NCBI GenBank assembly: GCA_031551695.1
Contig: JAVBNG010000020.1
Span: forward strand, 79,228 to 143,227
Origin: JAAYCI01 sp031551695
Lineage (GTDB): Bacteria > Bacillota > Clostridia > Oscillospirales > Ruminococcaceae
Direction of reading: 5' to 3'
Length of the DNA: 64,000 nt
Each line of letters begins with the position of its first letter. Within the stretch, counting starts at the first letter, position 1. A program made the position numbers and the translations under genes. Of this stretch, positions 18,158-26,384 are shown piece by piece. Under the pieces are notes generated by a model. It was given only the letters and a program-made list of their open reading frames with translations, ran no database searches and had not been told where the DNA came from.

Positions 18158-18964
18158 CTAGCCAACTTCAAACGTAAAATAGGTGTCCGGGTAGGGTTCG
18201 TCTTCTAGGGTGAAGTGCCACCACTCGTTGTCGTAGGGGTAAAACCCGTGGGCCAGCATGGTTTCGCGCAGCAGCATGCGGTTTGCCGCTTGTTCCTCCG
18301 TAAGGCCGGGGGCGGCGTAGTGGGAGGCAGGGTCAAAAAAATCGAACCCGGTGCCCATGTCGGCCTCTTCGCCGGTGGCAAGGTCCACCAGGGTCATGTC
18401 CACCGTTGCGCCGCGGGTGTGGCCGCTGCGGCTGGCAAGGTACTGCTCGGCAAACAGGCGCGATTTCTCCACGTTTGGGTAGTAAACCGTTTTCATTTTC
18501 TGGTCGGCATCGTCTTCCAGCCACTGCATTATGTCGTCCACGGCCATTTGCGGGCGGTAGGCGTCGAACAGCTTAACGGCAAAGCCCTGCTGTTCAAAAT
18601 CGGCGTTCGCGGCCGCAAGCGCGGCGGCGGCCTCGTTTGACAAAACAGCATAGGGCGCGTTGTAGCCGGCGATGGCCCGTCCCATAAAATTGTCCGCCGT
18701 GGCGTAGCGCATTTCTTCCGCAAGGCCGGGAATCACGTCAACAACATAGCAAAACCCGTCCGGCAGCGCCGGCCGCTGCGGCGGCAGGCTTTCTGAAGGG
18801 GCGTTTTCCGCGGCAGGGCCGGCCGCGGAGGGCGTGGCACTTTCAAAAGAAGCGCTTTCGGCGGGCGGCGCGCTCTGGGCCGTGTTTTGCGCGGCGCAGC
18901 TGGTGAAAAATATCAGCGCCAGCGCCGCAAGCGGCGCGAAAAAGCGGGCGAAAAACGGTTTCAT
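18158..18964 (-). CDS. VanX-like D-alanyl-D-alanine dipeptidase, lipoprotein (peptidase M15D)
   Basis: 268 residues. The first 20 residues are a lipoprotein signal with lipobox F-T-S-C. A Ser/Ala/Pro-rich linker follows, then the zinc peptidase domain with S-x-H-x-x-G-x-x-x-D (S-G-H-T-R-G-A-T-V-D) and the second metal/catalytic element E-W-W-H-F, the hallmarks of VanX/DdpX. The family cleaves D-Ala-D-Ala dipeptides. Being surface-exposed and without vanA/vanH or vanRS neighbours, it more likely salvages cell-wall dipeptides than confers glycopeptide resistance. The start at 18964 has a GGAGG site; it ends tail-to-tail with the binding-protein gene. Confidence 0.87.
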   Translation of the reverse strand: MKPFFARFFAPLAALALIFFTSCAAQNTAQSAPPAESASFESATPSAAGPAAENAPSESLPPQRPALPDGFCYVVDVIPGLAEEMRYATADNFMGRAIAGYNAPYAVLSNEAAAALAAANADFEQQGFAVKLFDAYRPQMAVDDIMQWLEDDADQKMKTVYYPNVEKSRLFAEQYLASRSGHTRGATVDMTLVDLATGEEADMGTGFDFFDPASHYAAPGLTEEQAANRMLLRETMLAHGFYPYDNEWWHFTLEDEPYPDTYFTFEVG

Positions 18965-19024
18965 GTGGCCTCCTTTGTGTGCCGCGGCAAGCGCCTGGCG
19001 CGAAAAATACCGCACAGGTACGGC

Positions 19025-19054
19025 TTGACTGCCGGGACAAAATCTGCCTATAAT
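19025..19054 (+). promoter_or_regulatory. Predicted sigma-70 promoter for the 19124 GGDEF gene
   Basis: TTGACT (19025-19030), an 18-base spacer and a perfect TATAAT (19049-19054). The predicted transcript starts about 60 bases before the GTG start. Confidence 0.7.
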
Positions 19055-19123
19055 TACTAAATCTATCTTGCATAATGATTCATATAATAATGGACGCGCA
19101 AGTATGGGGAAAGGGAATTAGCC

Positions 19124-20569
19124 GTGCAAAACCGGAAAACAGACAGCGAAGTACGCAATGTATCCGCTGCGGAAAGCCTGTTTTTGGAAGTGCTGGAAGT
19201 GATGAACCGGCCCGGAGTCCTGTTCGACACCATCCCCCAGGTGCTGGAGCGCATTTGCGGCTACTTTTCCTTTGGCGGCGCCTTTGTGTACGAGCAGGAC
19301 CACACCCAGGCATTTTGGCGCAAGGAATATTTCGAGGCCTACGACAACGCGCATTTGCGCGACAAATTTTCCTTCAAGGACTTTTTCACCCCGGCGGAAA
19401 GCAAACAATTGGCCGCCATGCCTGTGTTATTTTACAATAAGGGCATGGAAAAAGGCAAGGACGACGACCCCGACGGCTTGAAAGAAAAGGCGGCGCAGGT
19501 GTTCGGCGCGAACACGCTGCTGCTGTTGCCCATGCTGGACACCGACGGCAGCATGATGGGCTGTGTGGGGATTTTTGATCGACGCAGCGAGATTTTGCTG
19601 GATGGAAAGGAAATTTCGGTGGCGCACACCATTTTGTCCGTGGTGGCAAACCGTATAAAGCTGCGGGTGTACCAGCGGCGGCTGGAGTACTCCCGCGCGA
19701 CGCTGGAAGGCATTACGGACAACAGCGGCATCGACATTTACGTGAATGATTATAACACCCATGAGATTCTGTATGTGAACCGGTCCATGGGGTTGCCCTA
19801 TGGCGGTTTTGAAAAAATGCGGGGCAAAAAGTGCTGGGAGGCCCTGCACGAGGATAAAACCGGGGAGTGTGATTTTTGCCCGAAGAGGCGGCTGTTGGAC
19901 GGGAAAGGCAAGCCGTCCAAAACCTACACGTGGGATTACCAGCGCCCTTTTGACGGCCGGTGGTTCCGGGTGCTCAGTTCAGCCTTCCGCTGGGTGGACG
20001 GGCGCATGGCCATGGTGGTGTGCAGTGTGGACATCACCAAAAGCAAGCGCGACGAGTTGACCATCCGGGAGATGGTGTTCCGCGACACGAATACCGGCAT
20101 CCCGAACCGGCGCAAACTGCGGGAGGATTTTGAAAACTTCCTGAAGGAGCCGGATTTTGGCGGCAAGGCCACCATGATTTTCCTGGATTTTGACGATTTC
20201 AAGAAAGTGAACGACAGCATGGGCCATTTGGAGGGCGATTTGTTGCTTACCACGGCTGCCCGCTACCTGCAGGACGCCTCGCCCGCCAGGGGCCACGCCT
20301 ACCGTTACGGCGGCGACGAGTTCATCATTTTTCTCCCGGGCGAAAACTACGACATCCACACCATCACCGGCGTGCTGCAAGCCCGCTTCCACGAGGGGTG
20401 GGACATTTTGGGCACGCGTGTGACATGCTCTATCAGCATGGGTGTGGCGCGCTTCCCGGAGGACGGCAAGGATTATCAGGAGCTGATTGGCAATGCGGAC
20501 AAGGGCATGTACAAAGCCAAAAACGACGGCAAAGGCCATGCGTGGTTTTGCGGAAAAGGGAAAGAATAG
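19124..20569 (+). CDS. GAF-PAS-GGDEF diguanylate cyclase
   Basis: 481 residues, soluble. Residues 20-185 look like a GAF domain, 190-305 like a PAS domain, and 310-481 form the GGDEF domain with G-G-D-E-F at 396-400 and a well-kept D-F-D-D-F-K-K-V-N-D metal and nucleotide site. It should make cyclic-di-GMP. No RxxD inhibitory site is seen. The PAS domain contains C237, C249 and C252 (C-x11-C-x2-C-P), the same arrangement as in the GGDEF protein at 14554. The start is GTG 19124 behind a GGGAAAGGG site. A perfect terminator follows at 20596. Confidence 0.88.
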   Translation: MQNRKTDSEVRNVSAAESLFLEVLEVMNRPGVLFDTIPQVLERICGYFSFGGAFVYEQDHTQAFWRKEYFEAYDNAHLRDKFSFKDFFTPAESKQLAAMPVLFYNKGMEKGKDDDPDGLKEKAAQVFGANTLLLLPMLDTDGSMMGCVGIFDRRSEILLDGKEISVAHTILSVVANRIKLRVYQRRLEYSRATLEGITDNSGIDIYVNDYNTHEILYVNRSMGLPYGGFEKMRGKKCWEALHEDKTGECDFCPKRRLLDGKGKPSKTYTWDYQRPFDGRWFRVLSSAFRWVDGRMAMVVCSVDITKSKRDELTIREMVFRDTNTGIPNRRKLREDFENFLKEPDFGGKATMIFLDFDDFKKVNDSMGHLEGDLLLTTAARYLQDASPARGHAYRYGGDEFIIFLPGENYDIHTITGVLQARFHEGWDILGTRVTCSISMGVARFPEDGKDYQELIGNADKGMYKAKNDGKGHAWFCGKGKE

Positions 20570-20595
20570 CGTGGTTTTGCTTTGCGGAGACAAAA

Positions 20596-20621
20596 AACGC
20601 CCACCCGCAAGGGTGGGCGTT
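20596..20621. terminator. Bidirectional terminator
   Basis: AACGCCCACCC and GGGTGGGCGTT pair perfectly over 11 bases with a GCAA loop. It lies between the convergent GGDEF (+) and cysteine synthase (-) genes and is flanked by A- and T-rich bases. Confidence 0.8.
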
Positions 20622-20705
20622 TCAAGTGTTGTGCTTTAGTCAAACAACCCCTACGCAACAGCCTGTTATTAGCCGTAGTACTGATGTCCAAGGCTGTAAC
20701 AAAAC

Positions 20706-21635
20706 TCATCCAAACAACCCCGTACTCAAATACCGTTCGCCGGAATCGGCGAAAACGACGGCGATGAGCTTGCCCGCGTTTTCGGGGCGCTTCGCCACTT
20801 CGGCGGCGGCGTGTAGCGCCGCACCGGAGGAAATGCCGCACAAAACGCCGTCGGTTTTTGCCACTTCGGCGGCGGCGCGAAAGGCGTCGTCGTCCGCCAC
20901 GGGCAAAATTTCATCCACCACGGAAAGGTCCAGCGTTTTTGGCACAAAGCCTGCGCCGATGCCTTGTATTTTGTGCGGGCCGGCCTTCCCGCCGGACAGT
21001 ACCGGCGAGGCGGCGGGCTCCACAGCCACCGTGCGCAGGTTTGGGTTTTGGCTTTTCAAAAAGCTGCCAGCCCCCGAAATGGTGCCGCCCGTTCCAACGC
21101 CCGCAACCAAAATGTCCACGTTGCCGCCAGTGGCCTGCCAAATTTCCGGCCCGGTTGTGCGAAAATGCGCGGCCGGGTTCGCCGGGTTTTCAAACTGGCC
21201 CGTCAAAAACCCGCCGTCGGTTTCGGCGCACAGGGCATCTGCTTTTTTAATGGCGCCCCTCATGCCGGCGGCACCGGGCGTCAGTACCACCTCGGCACCG
21301 TAAGCTGCAAGCAGCTGGCGGCGCTCCACGCTCATGGTCTCCGGCATGGTGACGATGACACGGTACCCCCTGGCCGCGCCCACGGCGGCAATGCCAATGC
21401 CCGTGTTGCCGGACGAGGGCTCGATGATGGTGTTTTTGCCCGGTACAAGCAGCCCCCCGGCCTCGGCGGCTTCTATCATGGCAAGGGCGATCCGGTCCTT
21501 CACGCTGCCGCCGGGGTTTTTGCCCTCCAGCTTTGCCATAATGCGCGCTGCAAGGCCGCGCCGTGCGGCGTATTTTGAAAGTTCCACCAGCGGTGTGCCG
21601 CCAATGGCGAATGTCATGTTTTCCAGCATTTGCAT
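20706..21635 (-). CDS. cysK: Cysteine synthase A (O-acetylserine sulfhydrylase)
   Basis: 309 residues, typical CysK size. The PLP lysine is K46 in G-G-S-V-K-D-R; the substrate-binding loop E-P-S-S-G-N-T-G and the PLP-phosphate loop G-T-G-G-T are intact. It converts O-acetylserine and sulfide to cysteine. The ATG at 21635 is preferred over a TTG five codons upstream because GGGAGTGA lies just before it. A TATACT element with a TGC extension at 21684-21679 is the likely promoter. No cysE is adjacent. Confidence 0.93.
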   Translation of the reverse strand: MQMLENMTFAIGGTPLVELSKYAARRGLAARIMAKLEGKNPGGSVKDRIALAMIEAAEAGGLLVPGKNTIIEPSSGNTGIGIAAVGAARGYRVIVTMPETMSVERRQLLAAYGAEVVLTPGAAGMRGAIKKADALCAETDGGFLTGQFENPANPAAHFRTTGPEIWQATGGNVDILVAGVGTGGTISGAGSFLKSQNPNLRTVAVEPAASPVLSGGKAGPHKIQGIGAGFVPKTLDLSVVDEILPVADDDAFRAAAEVAKTDGVLCGISSGAALHAAAEVAKRPENAGKLIAVVFADSGERYLSTGLFG

Positions 21636-21788
21636 CGTCTTCACTCCCAAGCGCGTTTTGTGTTTTCAGCTCAAAATAAGTATAGCACACGGGGCTGCGC
21701 AAAACAGTAAAATTGTGGTACACTGGGGAAATAAACTGTTAAAAAACGGCGGCCCGGCCAACAAGCCGCGCCGGGTGGGGGGACATCA

Positions 21789-22655
21789 ATGCTGACAAAA
21801 GAGGAAGTGTATGCGCGGGTAGAACAGGCAGACCTGTGCGGCCCGCTGCCGGAAGAGGTGGCCAGTGTGGTGCGCGTGCTGTACGCCCCCGGCGACACCG
21901 GCGAGGATGTGCTGTGCCACGCCATTGAGGCGTGCCCGCCGTTTCACGACCTGGTGATGAAGAACATGAACGCCGGGTTTTACGCCTGCGGCCATTATGT
22001 GGAGACTCTGCGCGACGCTACGGTGATGCTGGGCTTTGAAAGCATCCGCAACATGATGGCCTATTACCTCACGGTGAATATGCTGCCCCACGAGAAATGG
22101 GAGCGCGGCACCTTCAGCGCGGGGGACTATTGGCGCCATGCCATTGCAACCTCGCTTGCGGCGGATATGCTGGGGCAAAAGGCGGGCTATGAAAATACGT
22201 ACAAGCTGTTCACCTACGGCCTCATCCATGACATCGGCTTCATTGTGATGGAAGCCGCCCTGCCGGAAAAGCTGGATGAGATACGCGGCAAAACCCAAAG
22301 CGGCGTGCCGCAGCTGGTGGCCGAGCGCGCGGTGCTGGGTGGCGTTACCCACGAGATGCTTGGGGCATGGCTGTGCGGCCGCTGGCTGCTGCCGCAGGAG
22401 CTGGGCCTCGCCGTGGAGCATCACCACACCCCCAGCGTGGCGCCGGTGCTTACAACAGAGCTGAAACTGCTGTACATCGGCAACCTGATTGCCGAACGCA
22501 CACACAACTACCGCCTGATGATGACCCTTGGCCGCAGCCCGGTGGATGAAGGGATCTTGCAATCCATCGGCCTGTCCCATGCCGACGTCGAGGACGTGGA
22601 CGCCCGGTTGGACGATGCGATCGCGCAGTTCCACGAAAAGCAGCTGATGGTGTGA
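21789..22655 (+). CDS. HDOD domain protein
   Basis: 288 residues, a single HDOD domain with an HD-superfamily core (L-I-H-D-I-G at about 145-150 and E-H-H-H further on). HDOD proteins are usually non-catalytic signalling scaffolds related to HD-GYP phosphodiesterases, but here the H147-D148 pair is kept, so some hydrolase activity cannot be excluded. It shares the domain with the C-terminus of the 14554 protein. The next gene begins 14 bases later, so co-transcription with the DNA glycosylase is likely. Confidence 0.82.
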   Translation: MLTKEEVYARVEQADLCGPLPEEVASVVRVLYAPGDTGEDVLCHAIEACPPFHDLVMKNMNAGFYACGHYVETLRDATVMLGFESIRNMMAYYLTVNMLPHEKWERGTFSAGDYWRHAIATSLAADMLGQKAGYENTYKLFTYGLIHDIGFIVMEAALPEKLDEIRGKTQSGVPQLVAERAVLGGVTHEMLGAWLCGRWLLPQELGLAVEHHHTPSVAPVLTTELKLLYIGNLIAERTHNYRLMMTLGRSPVDEGILQSIGLSHADVEDVDARLDDAIAQFHEKQLMV

Positions 22656-22669
22656 GGAGGCGGGGCTTG

Positions 22670-23317
22670 ATGGGAGAAACGGGCGAACACTTCGCCTATG
22701 GAGAGACGGAAACCGCGTGGCTGAAAGGCCGTGACAGGGCACTGGCCGAAGCCATTGAAGCCATCGGGCCCATCTGCCGCCGGGTGGAGCCGGATTTGTT
22801 CCGCGCGCTGGTGAACTCCATTGTGGGCCAGCAAATTTCCACCAAGGCGCAGCAGACCATCTGGCTGCGCATGACGGCGGGCATCCCGGACATCACGCCG
22901 AAGGCCGTTTGCGCCATGCCGGAAGAGACCCTGCAGGCCTTTGGCATCTCTATGCGAAAGGCGCGGTACATCAAAGAAGCCGCCGCCGCTGCCGTGGACG
23001 GCCGCCTGTGCCTATCCGCCCTGCCGGGCATGGCGGATGCCGACGTGTGCAAATGCCTGGTGCGCCTGCCGGGCGTTGGCGTGTGGACGGCCGAAATGCT
23101 GATGATTTTTTCCATGCAGCGGCCGGATGTGCTGAGCTTTGGCGACCTTGCCATTTTGCGCGGCATGCGCATGCTGTACCGCCACCGCGCCATTACGCCG
23201 CAGCTGTTTGCCAAATATAAGCGGCGCTATTCGCCCTATGCCAGTGTTGCCGGCTTATATCTTTGGGCCATTGCGGGCGGCGCATTGCCGGGCGCCAGCG
23301 ACCCCGCGGCTCAATAA
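22670..23317 (+). CDS. DNA-3-methyladenine glycosylase II-like (AlkA/HhH-GPD family)
   Basis: 215 residues. The helix-hairpin-helix and Gly/Pro-rich loop L-P-G-V-G-V-W-T-A-E lie at about 133-142 and the catalytic aspartate is D159 in F-G-D-L. The family removes alkylated bases such as 3-methyladenine; a C-terminal Fe-S cluster is absent, which separates it from Nth/MutY. The start at 22670 is set by a GAGGAGG site beginning at the stop of the HDOD gene. Its 3' end overlaps the end of the convergent membrane-protein gene by seven bases. Confidence 0.88.
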   Translation: MGETGEHFAYGETETAWLKGRDRALAEAIEAIGPICRRVEPDLFRALVNSIVGQQISTKAQQTIWLRMTAGIPDITPKAVCAMPEETLQAFGISMRKARYIKEAAAAAVDGRLCLSALPGMADADVCKCLVRLPGVGVWTAEMLMIFSMQRPDVLSFGDLAILRGMRMLYRHRAITPQLFAKYKRRYSPYASVAGLYLWAIAGGALPGASDPAAQ

Positions 23318-25464
23318 ATGCGGTACACCCGCACGCTGGCAGAGCCATAAAGCAACTCGAAAGAGGCCAGCTGCGTGTCGCTGCCTCCCAGCTGCACGCC
23401 CAGCTGGGAGGAAAACACCAAGTAACGGATGCCGTGCGCGCGGCACAGGCGCTCCACCTCTTCGGGCGGCGTGCCGGCGCTGAACAGCGCGTCGTTCACT
23501 TCCAGCCGGGCCAGCACGTCCGCCAGCGGCACGCCCATGTTCGTCAGCGCGTAGGTGTAGCCCTCCATGTAGGCCTGCCGACCGCTAAAAGCAGTGTACA
23601 CATTGCTGATGCCGTTGTCCACCGTGGTGAGGGAGTGGAGGCGGTTGGTGGCGAACATATCCGTGGGCTCGCTGTTTTCCCGAAGGTACAGCATGGCGGC
23701 CTCATCGTCCGGTGTTACCACCATGTCATAGGGATATTTTTCCATGGCGCCGGTGTTCCACAACAGGCGGCGCACGCCGCTGCCCAGCAGGTTTACGTAC
23801 AGGCAAGCCGACGTGATGACGGCCGCCGCCGCACACACGGCCACCGCGCCGCGGAAAATTTTGCGCCGGCGCGTGGGGGCCGGCGGCCGCAAAAACCGCA
23901 CGTTGTCAACGGCCAGTATGGTGGCGAAGAACACGGCGCCGTGTAAAAAGTACACTTGGCTAACATGCACGTGGGAGAAAACGAAATACGCCAACAGGCC
24001 TCCTGGCACAAAAATGGTTGGCAGCAGGCGCTGTGGCGGAACGGCGCGAACATGGCGGATGTCGTGGAACAGGCCGCGCACGTACAGCAAAAGCTGCGCG
24101 GGCATGGCGAAAAAGCTTTGCAGCACGTAAAAGACGGGCAGTATCACGGCGTATTTCAAAGCGCTTGCCGGAATGGCCCGCCACAGGTTGCCAAAAGCCG
24201 CGCCGCGTTTCAGCGTGTCGGACGCGGACAGGACCAGCTGGTTTGCGCCGCTGGCGTACATGACGGCATACACTGCAAAAAACATGGCCGCCACGGCAAC
24301 GCCCAAAAGCACGCCGCGCCAGCCGGAAAACCGCAGGAAAATGCCGGCCATCATGGTAAGCGCAAGGGCGCAGGCCAAAATGGCGGCGACAGGCCCCTTG
24401 GAAAAGCACAGCATAAAAAAGGCCGCCAGCATCAGCGCAAAGTGCACGGGCCCGTATGCGAAGTTTATCCGCGCCGCTGCCACAAACAGCAGCAGGAAAA
24501 TGCATAGGTACATAAACGCCGTGGCAACGCCGTTGATATTGGTGACGAGGTGGGTGGCAAGCGTGTTGCCAAAAGCGCTGTGGCCGTTTGGCAGCGTATA
24601 AAACATGCTGGCGCAGCCAAGCAAAAACAGCGAGAAGGGGAACGCCAGCGCTTTTTTGGCGCCGGCGGGCCACATCACCCCCCCAAAGCGGTGCAGGCAC
24701 AAAACAAGCCCTGCCAGCACATAGGGCTGCATGTAAAAAGCCACGATGTTGTACGCCGGAATGCCGCTGACAAAGGAAAGCCCTCCGGCCAGCAGCTCGC
24801 CCAGGTAGTGGTAAGAAAGGCGCACGTCCGCGTAGCGGATGTCGATGGGCGGAAAGGCCAGCTTAAAGCTGTTTGCGTTGCCCGCGTTCCACAAAACGTC
24901 CTGCTCAATCAGCGTGCCGCCCACGGCCAGGGGGCGCGCGTTTTTTACAATACCGGCAAAGGTGAACACCAGCAGCAGTGCCGCAAACAACAATAGGAGC
25001 ATCCAGGTATCCGCACCCGGCTTTTTGATAAAAGGAAAAAGCCGTTTGGCTTTGGCGGCGGCGCTTGCACCGCGCCAACACAAGCGCTGCGCCGCCCACC
25101 ACGCCGCAAAGCACGCGGCAAAAACAGGCGGCGCAAACCGCACCAGCCACGGCAAGTGCAGCCTGATAGAAAAGCAAAACAGCATGGCAAAAAAACCGCT
25201 GCCCAACAGCAGGGCAACGGGCATGCGCGCACCGCTTGCCAGCTTTTCGGCGCGCAGCACATCCGCCGCAAAAAGCCCCGGCAGCACAATGTACGCCAGC
25301 ATTATTGCAAAAAACAGCAGCAGTTCCGCCAGGCTGCCGCCGCTAAAAACCGTGAGGACAATATAAACGCCCACGGCAACAAACAAAAGCACGGCTTTCA
25401 AGGTGGCACACCCGGCATAGAACGTGTGCGCCACTGTTTCAACCCCGCGTTTTGCTTCCGCCAT
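23311..25464 (-). CDS. Polytopic membrane protein, GT-C-like
   Basis: 717 residues with about 12-14 predicted transmembrane helices between residues 20 and 560, then a soluble C-terminal domain. The early extracytoplasmic loop and the C-terminal domain, which contains a nucleoside- or sugar-like R-E-N-S-E-P-T-D-M-F-A-T-N-R-L segment and ends in short beta strands, resemble GT-C-fold glycosyltransferases and related DUF6541-type proteins of cell-surface polysaccharide loci. A catalytic acidic pair cannot be assigned with confidence. The start at 25464 follows an AAAAGGGG site. No polysaccharide genes flank it. Confidence 0.65.
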   Translation of the reverse strand: MAEAKRGVETVAHTFYAGCATLKAVLLFVAVGVYIVLTVFSGGSLAELLLFFAIMLAYIVLPGLFAADVLRAEKLASGARMPVALLLGSGFFAMLFCFSIRLHLPWLVRFAPPVFAACFAAWWAAQRLCWRGASAAAKAKRLFPFIKKPGADTWMLLLLFAALLLVFTFAGIVKNARPLAVGGTLIEQDVLWNAGNANSFKLAFPPIDIRYADVRLSYHYLGELLAGGLSFVSGIPAYNIVAFYMQPYVLAGLVLCLHRFGGVMWPAGAKKALAFPFSLFLLGCASMFYTLPNGHSAFGNTLATHLVTNINGVATAFMYLCIFLLLFVAAARINFAYGPVHFALMLAAFFMLCFSKGPVAAILACALALTMMAGIFLRFSGWRGVLLGVAVAAMFFAVYAVMYASGANQLVLSASDTLKRGAAFGNLWRAIPASALKYAVILPVFYVLQSFFAMPAQLLLYVRGLFHDIRHVRAVPPQRLLPTIFVPGGLLAYFVFSHVHVSQVYFLHGAVFFATILAVDNVRFLRPPAPTRRRKIFRGAVAVCAAAAVITSACLYVNLLGSGVRRLLWNTGAMEKYPYDMVVTPDDEAAMLYLRENSEPTDMFATNRLHSLTTVDNGISNVYTAFSGRQAYMEGYTYALTNMGVPLADVLARLEVNDALFSAGTPPEEVERLCRAHGIRYLVFSSQLGVQLGGSDTQLASFELLYGSASVRVYRIY

Positions 25465-25768
25465 GCCCATTCCCCTTTTAACATACCCCCAGCCCGCGCA
25501 TTGCACACCGCACGGCTGTTTCACGTTTCCTTCACAACTATACAACACGGTGCGGCGCATGGCAAGCGGCCTTGCGCACAACTGGGCGCAGGCGCGCGGA
25601 AAGGCCGGAAAAGCAGGAAGGCGAAAGCGTTTCCCGCCTCGTGAAACTTTGTAACATAAAAAGCAACGAACCGCGAAACAAATTCTTGACTATGACTTTG
25701 TACTACTATATAATGAGGGCAATGTACCGCAAACGATATCACAAACGCACCTTCGGAAAGGCGGACCA
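25465..25768. other. Divergent intergenic region, 304 bases
   Basis: It separates the membrane-protein gene (-) from the ubiX-like gene (+). A strong + strand promoter lies at 25686-25714. I looked for a purine or other riboswitch in the leader and found none. Confidence 0.6.
25686..25714 (+). promoter_or_regulatory. Predicted sigma-70 promoter of the ubiX-amidohydrolase operon
   Basis: TTGACT (25686-25691), 17-base spacer, TATAAT (25709-25714), about 55 bases before the GTG start of the ubiX-like gene. Confidence 0.75.
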
Positions 25769-26383
25769 GTGGGAATATACATCATCGGCGTCACAGGCGC
25801 GTCCGGGGCCGTATACGCGCGCAGCATTGCCCGCCGCCTGCTGGCCGGCGGCCACACGGTGCACGCCACCGTTACCCGCGCCGGGCGCACCGTGTTGCGG
25901 GAAGAGCTGGGCCTTGCCCTGCCGGAGCTTTGTGACGAAGCCGCCATGGCCGCGGCGCTGGCTGCCGCCTTCGGCCCGGAACAAGCGGCAGGCAAGCTGG
26001 TGTACCATTTTATTGAAAACGACGGCGCCGTCATCGCCTCCGGCAGCGCGGCGGCGAACGGCATGGTGGTGGTGCCCTGCAGTATGGCCGGTGTTTCGGC
26101 CCTTGCCACGGGCGCGTCGCGCAATTTGCTGGAGCGCGCGGCCGACGTGATGCTGAAGGAGCGCCGCCGCCTGGTGCTGGTGCCGCGGGAGGTCCCGCTC
26201 AGCGCCATCCACCTGCAAAACATGCTCACCCTCAGCCAGTGCGGCGCCATCGTGGCCCCGGCCTCGCCCTCCTTTTACGGGCACCCGGCCGGTTTGGACG
26301 AGCTGGTGGAGCAATATGCCGAGCGGATTTTGGCCCTGCTGGGCGCCATCAAACAGGTAGAACACCCATGGGAGGGAATTTAA
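25769..26383 (+). CDS. UbiX/Pad1-family flavin prenyltransferase
   Basis: 204 residues, the family length. It begins with the flavin-binding G-V-T-G-A-S-G-A motif and keeps the second motif V-P-C-S-M and the C-terminal A-S-P-S-F-Y segment. UbiX makes prenylated FMN for UbiD-type decarboxylases. No ubiD is in the window, so either the partner is elsewhere or this is one of the UbiX-like flavoproteins with another role. The start is GTG 25769 behind GGAAAGGCGG. The amidohydrolase ATG follows the stop after a single base, so the two are translationally coupled. Confidence 0.82.
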   Translation: MGIYIIGVTGASGAVYARSIARRLLAGGHTVHATVTRAGRTVLREELGLALPELCDEAAMAAALAAAFGPEQAAGKLVYHFIENDGAVIASGSAAANGMVVVPCSMAGVSALATGASRNLLERAADVMLKERRRLVLVPREVPLSAIHLQNMLTLSQCGAIVAPASPSFYGHPAGLDELVEQYAERILALLGAIKQVEHPWEGI

Positions 26384-26384
26384 C

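Noticed and set aside
18158..18964. Vancomycin-resistance gene (VanX)
   Set aside because: The fold is VanX-like, but it is a lipoprotein with no vanH, vanA or vanRS neighbours, so a resistance role is not supported.
25715..25768. Purine riboswitch before the ubiX-amidohydrolase operon or xdh operon
   Set aside because: The leaders are short and lack the conserved three-way junction and loop sequences.
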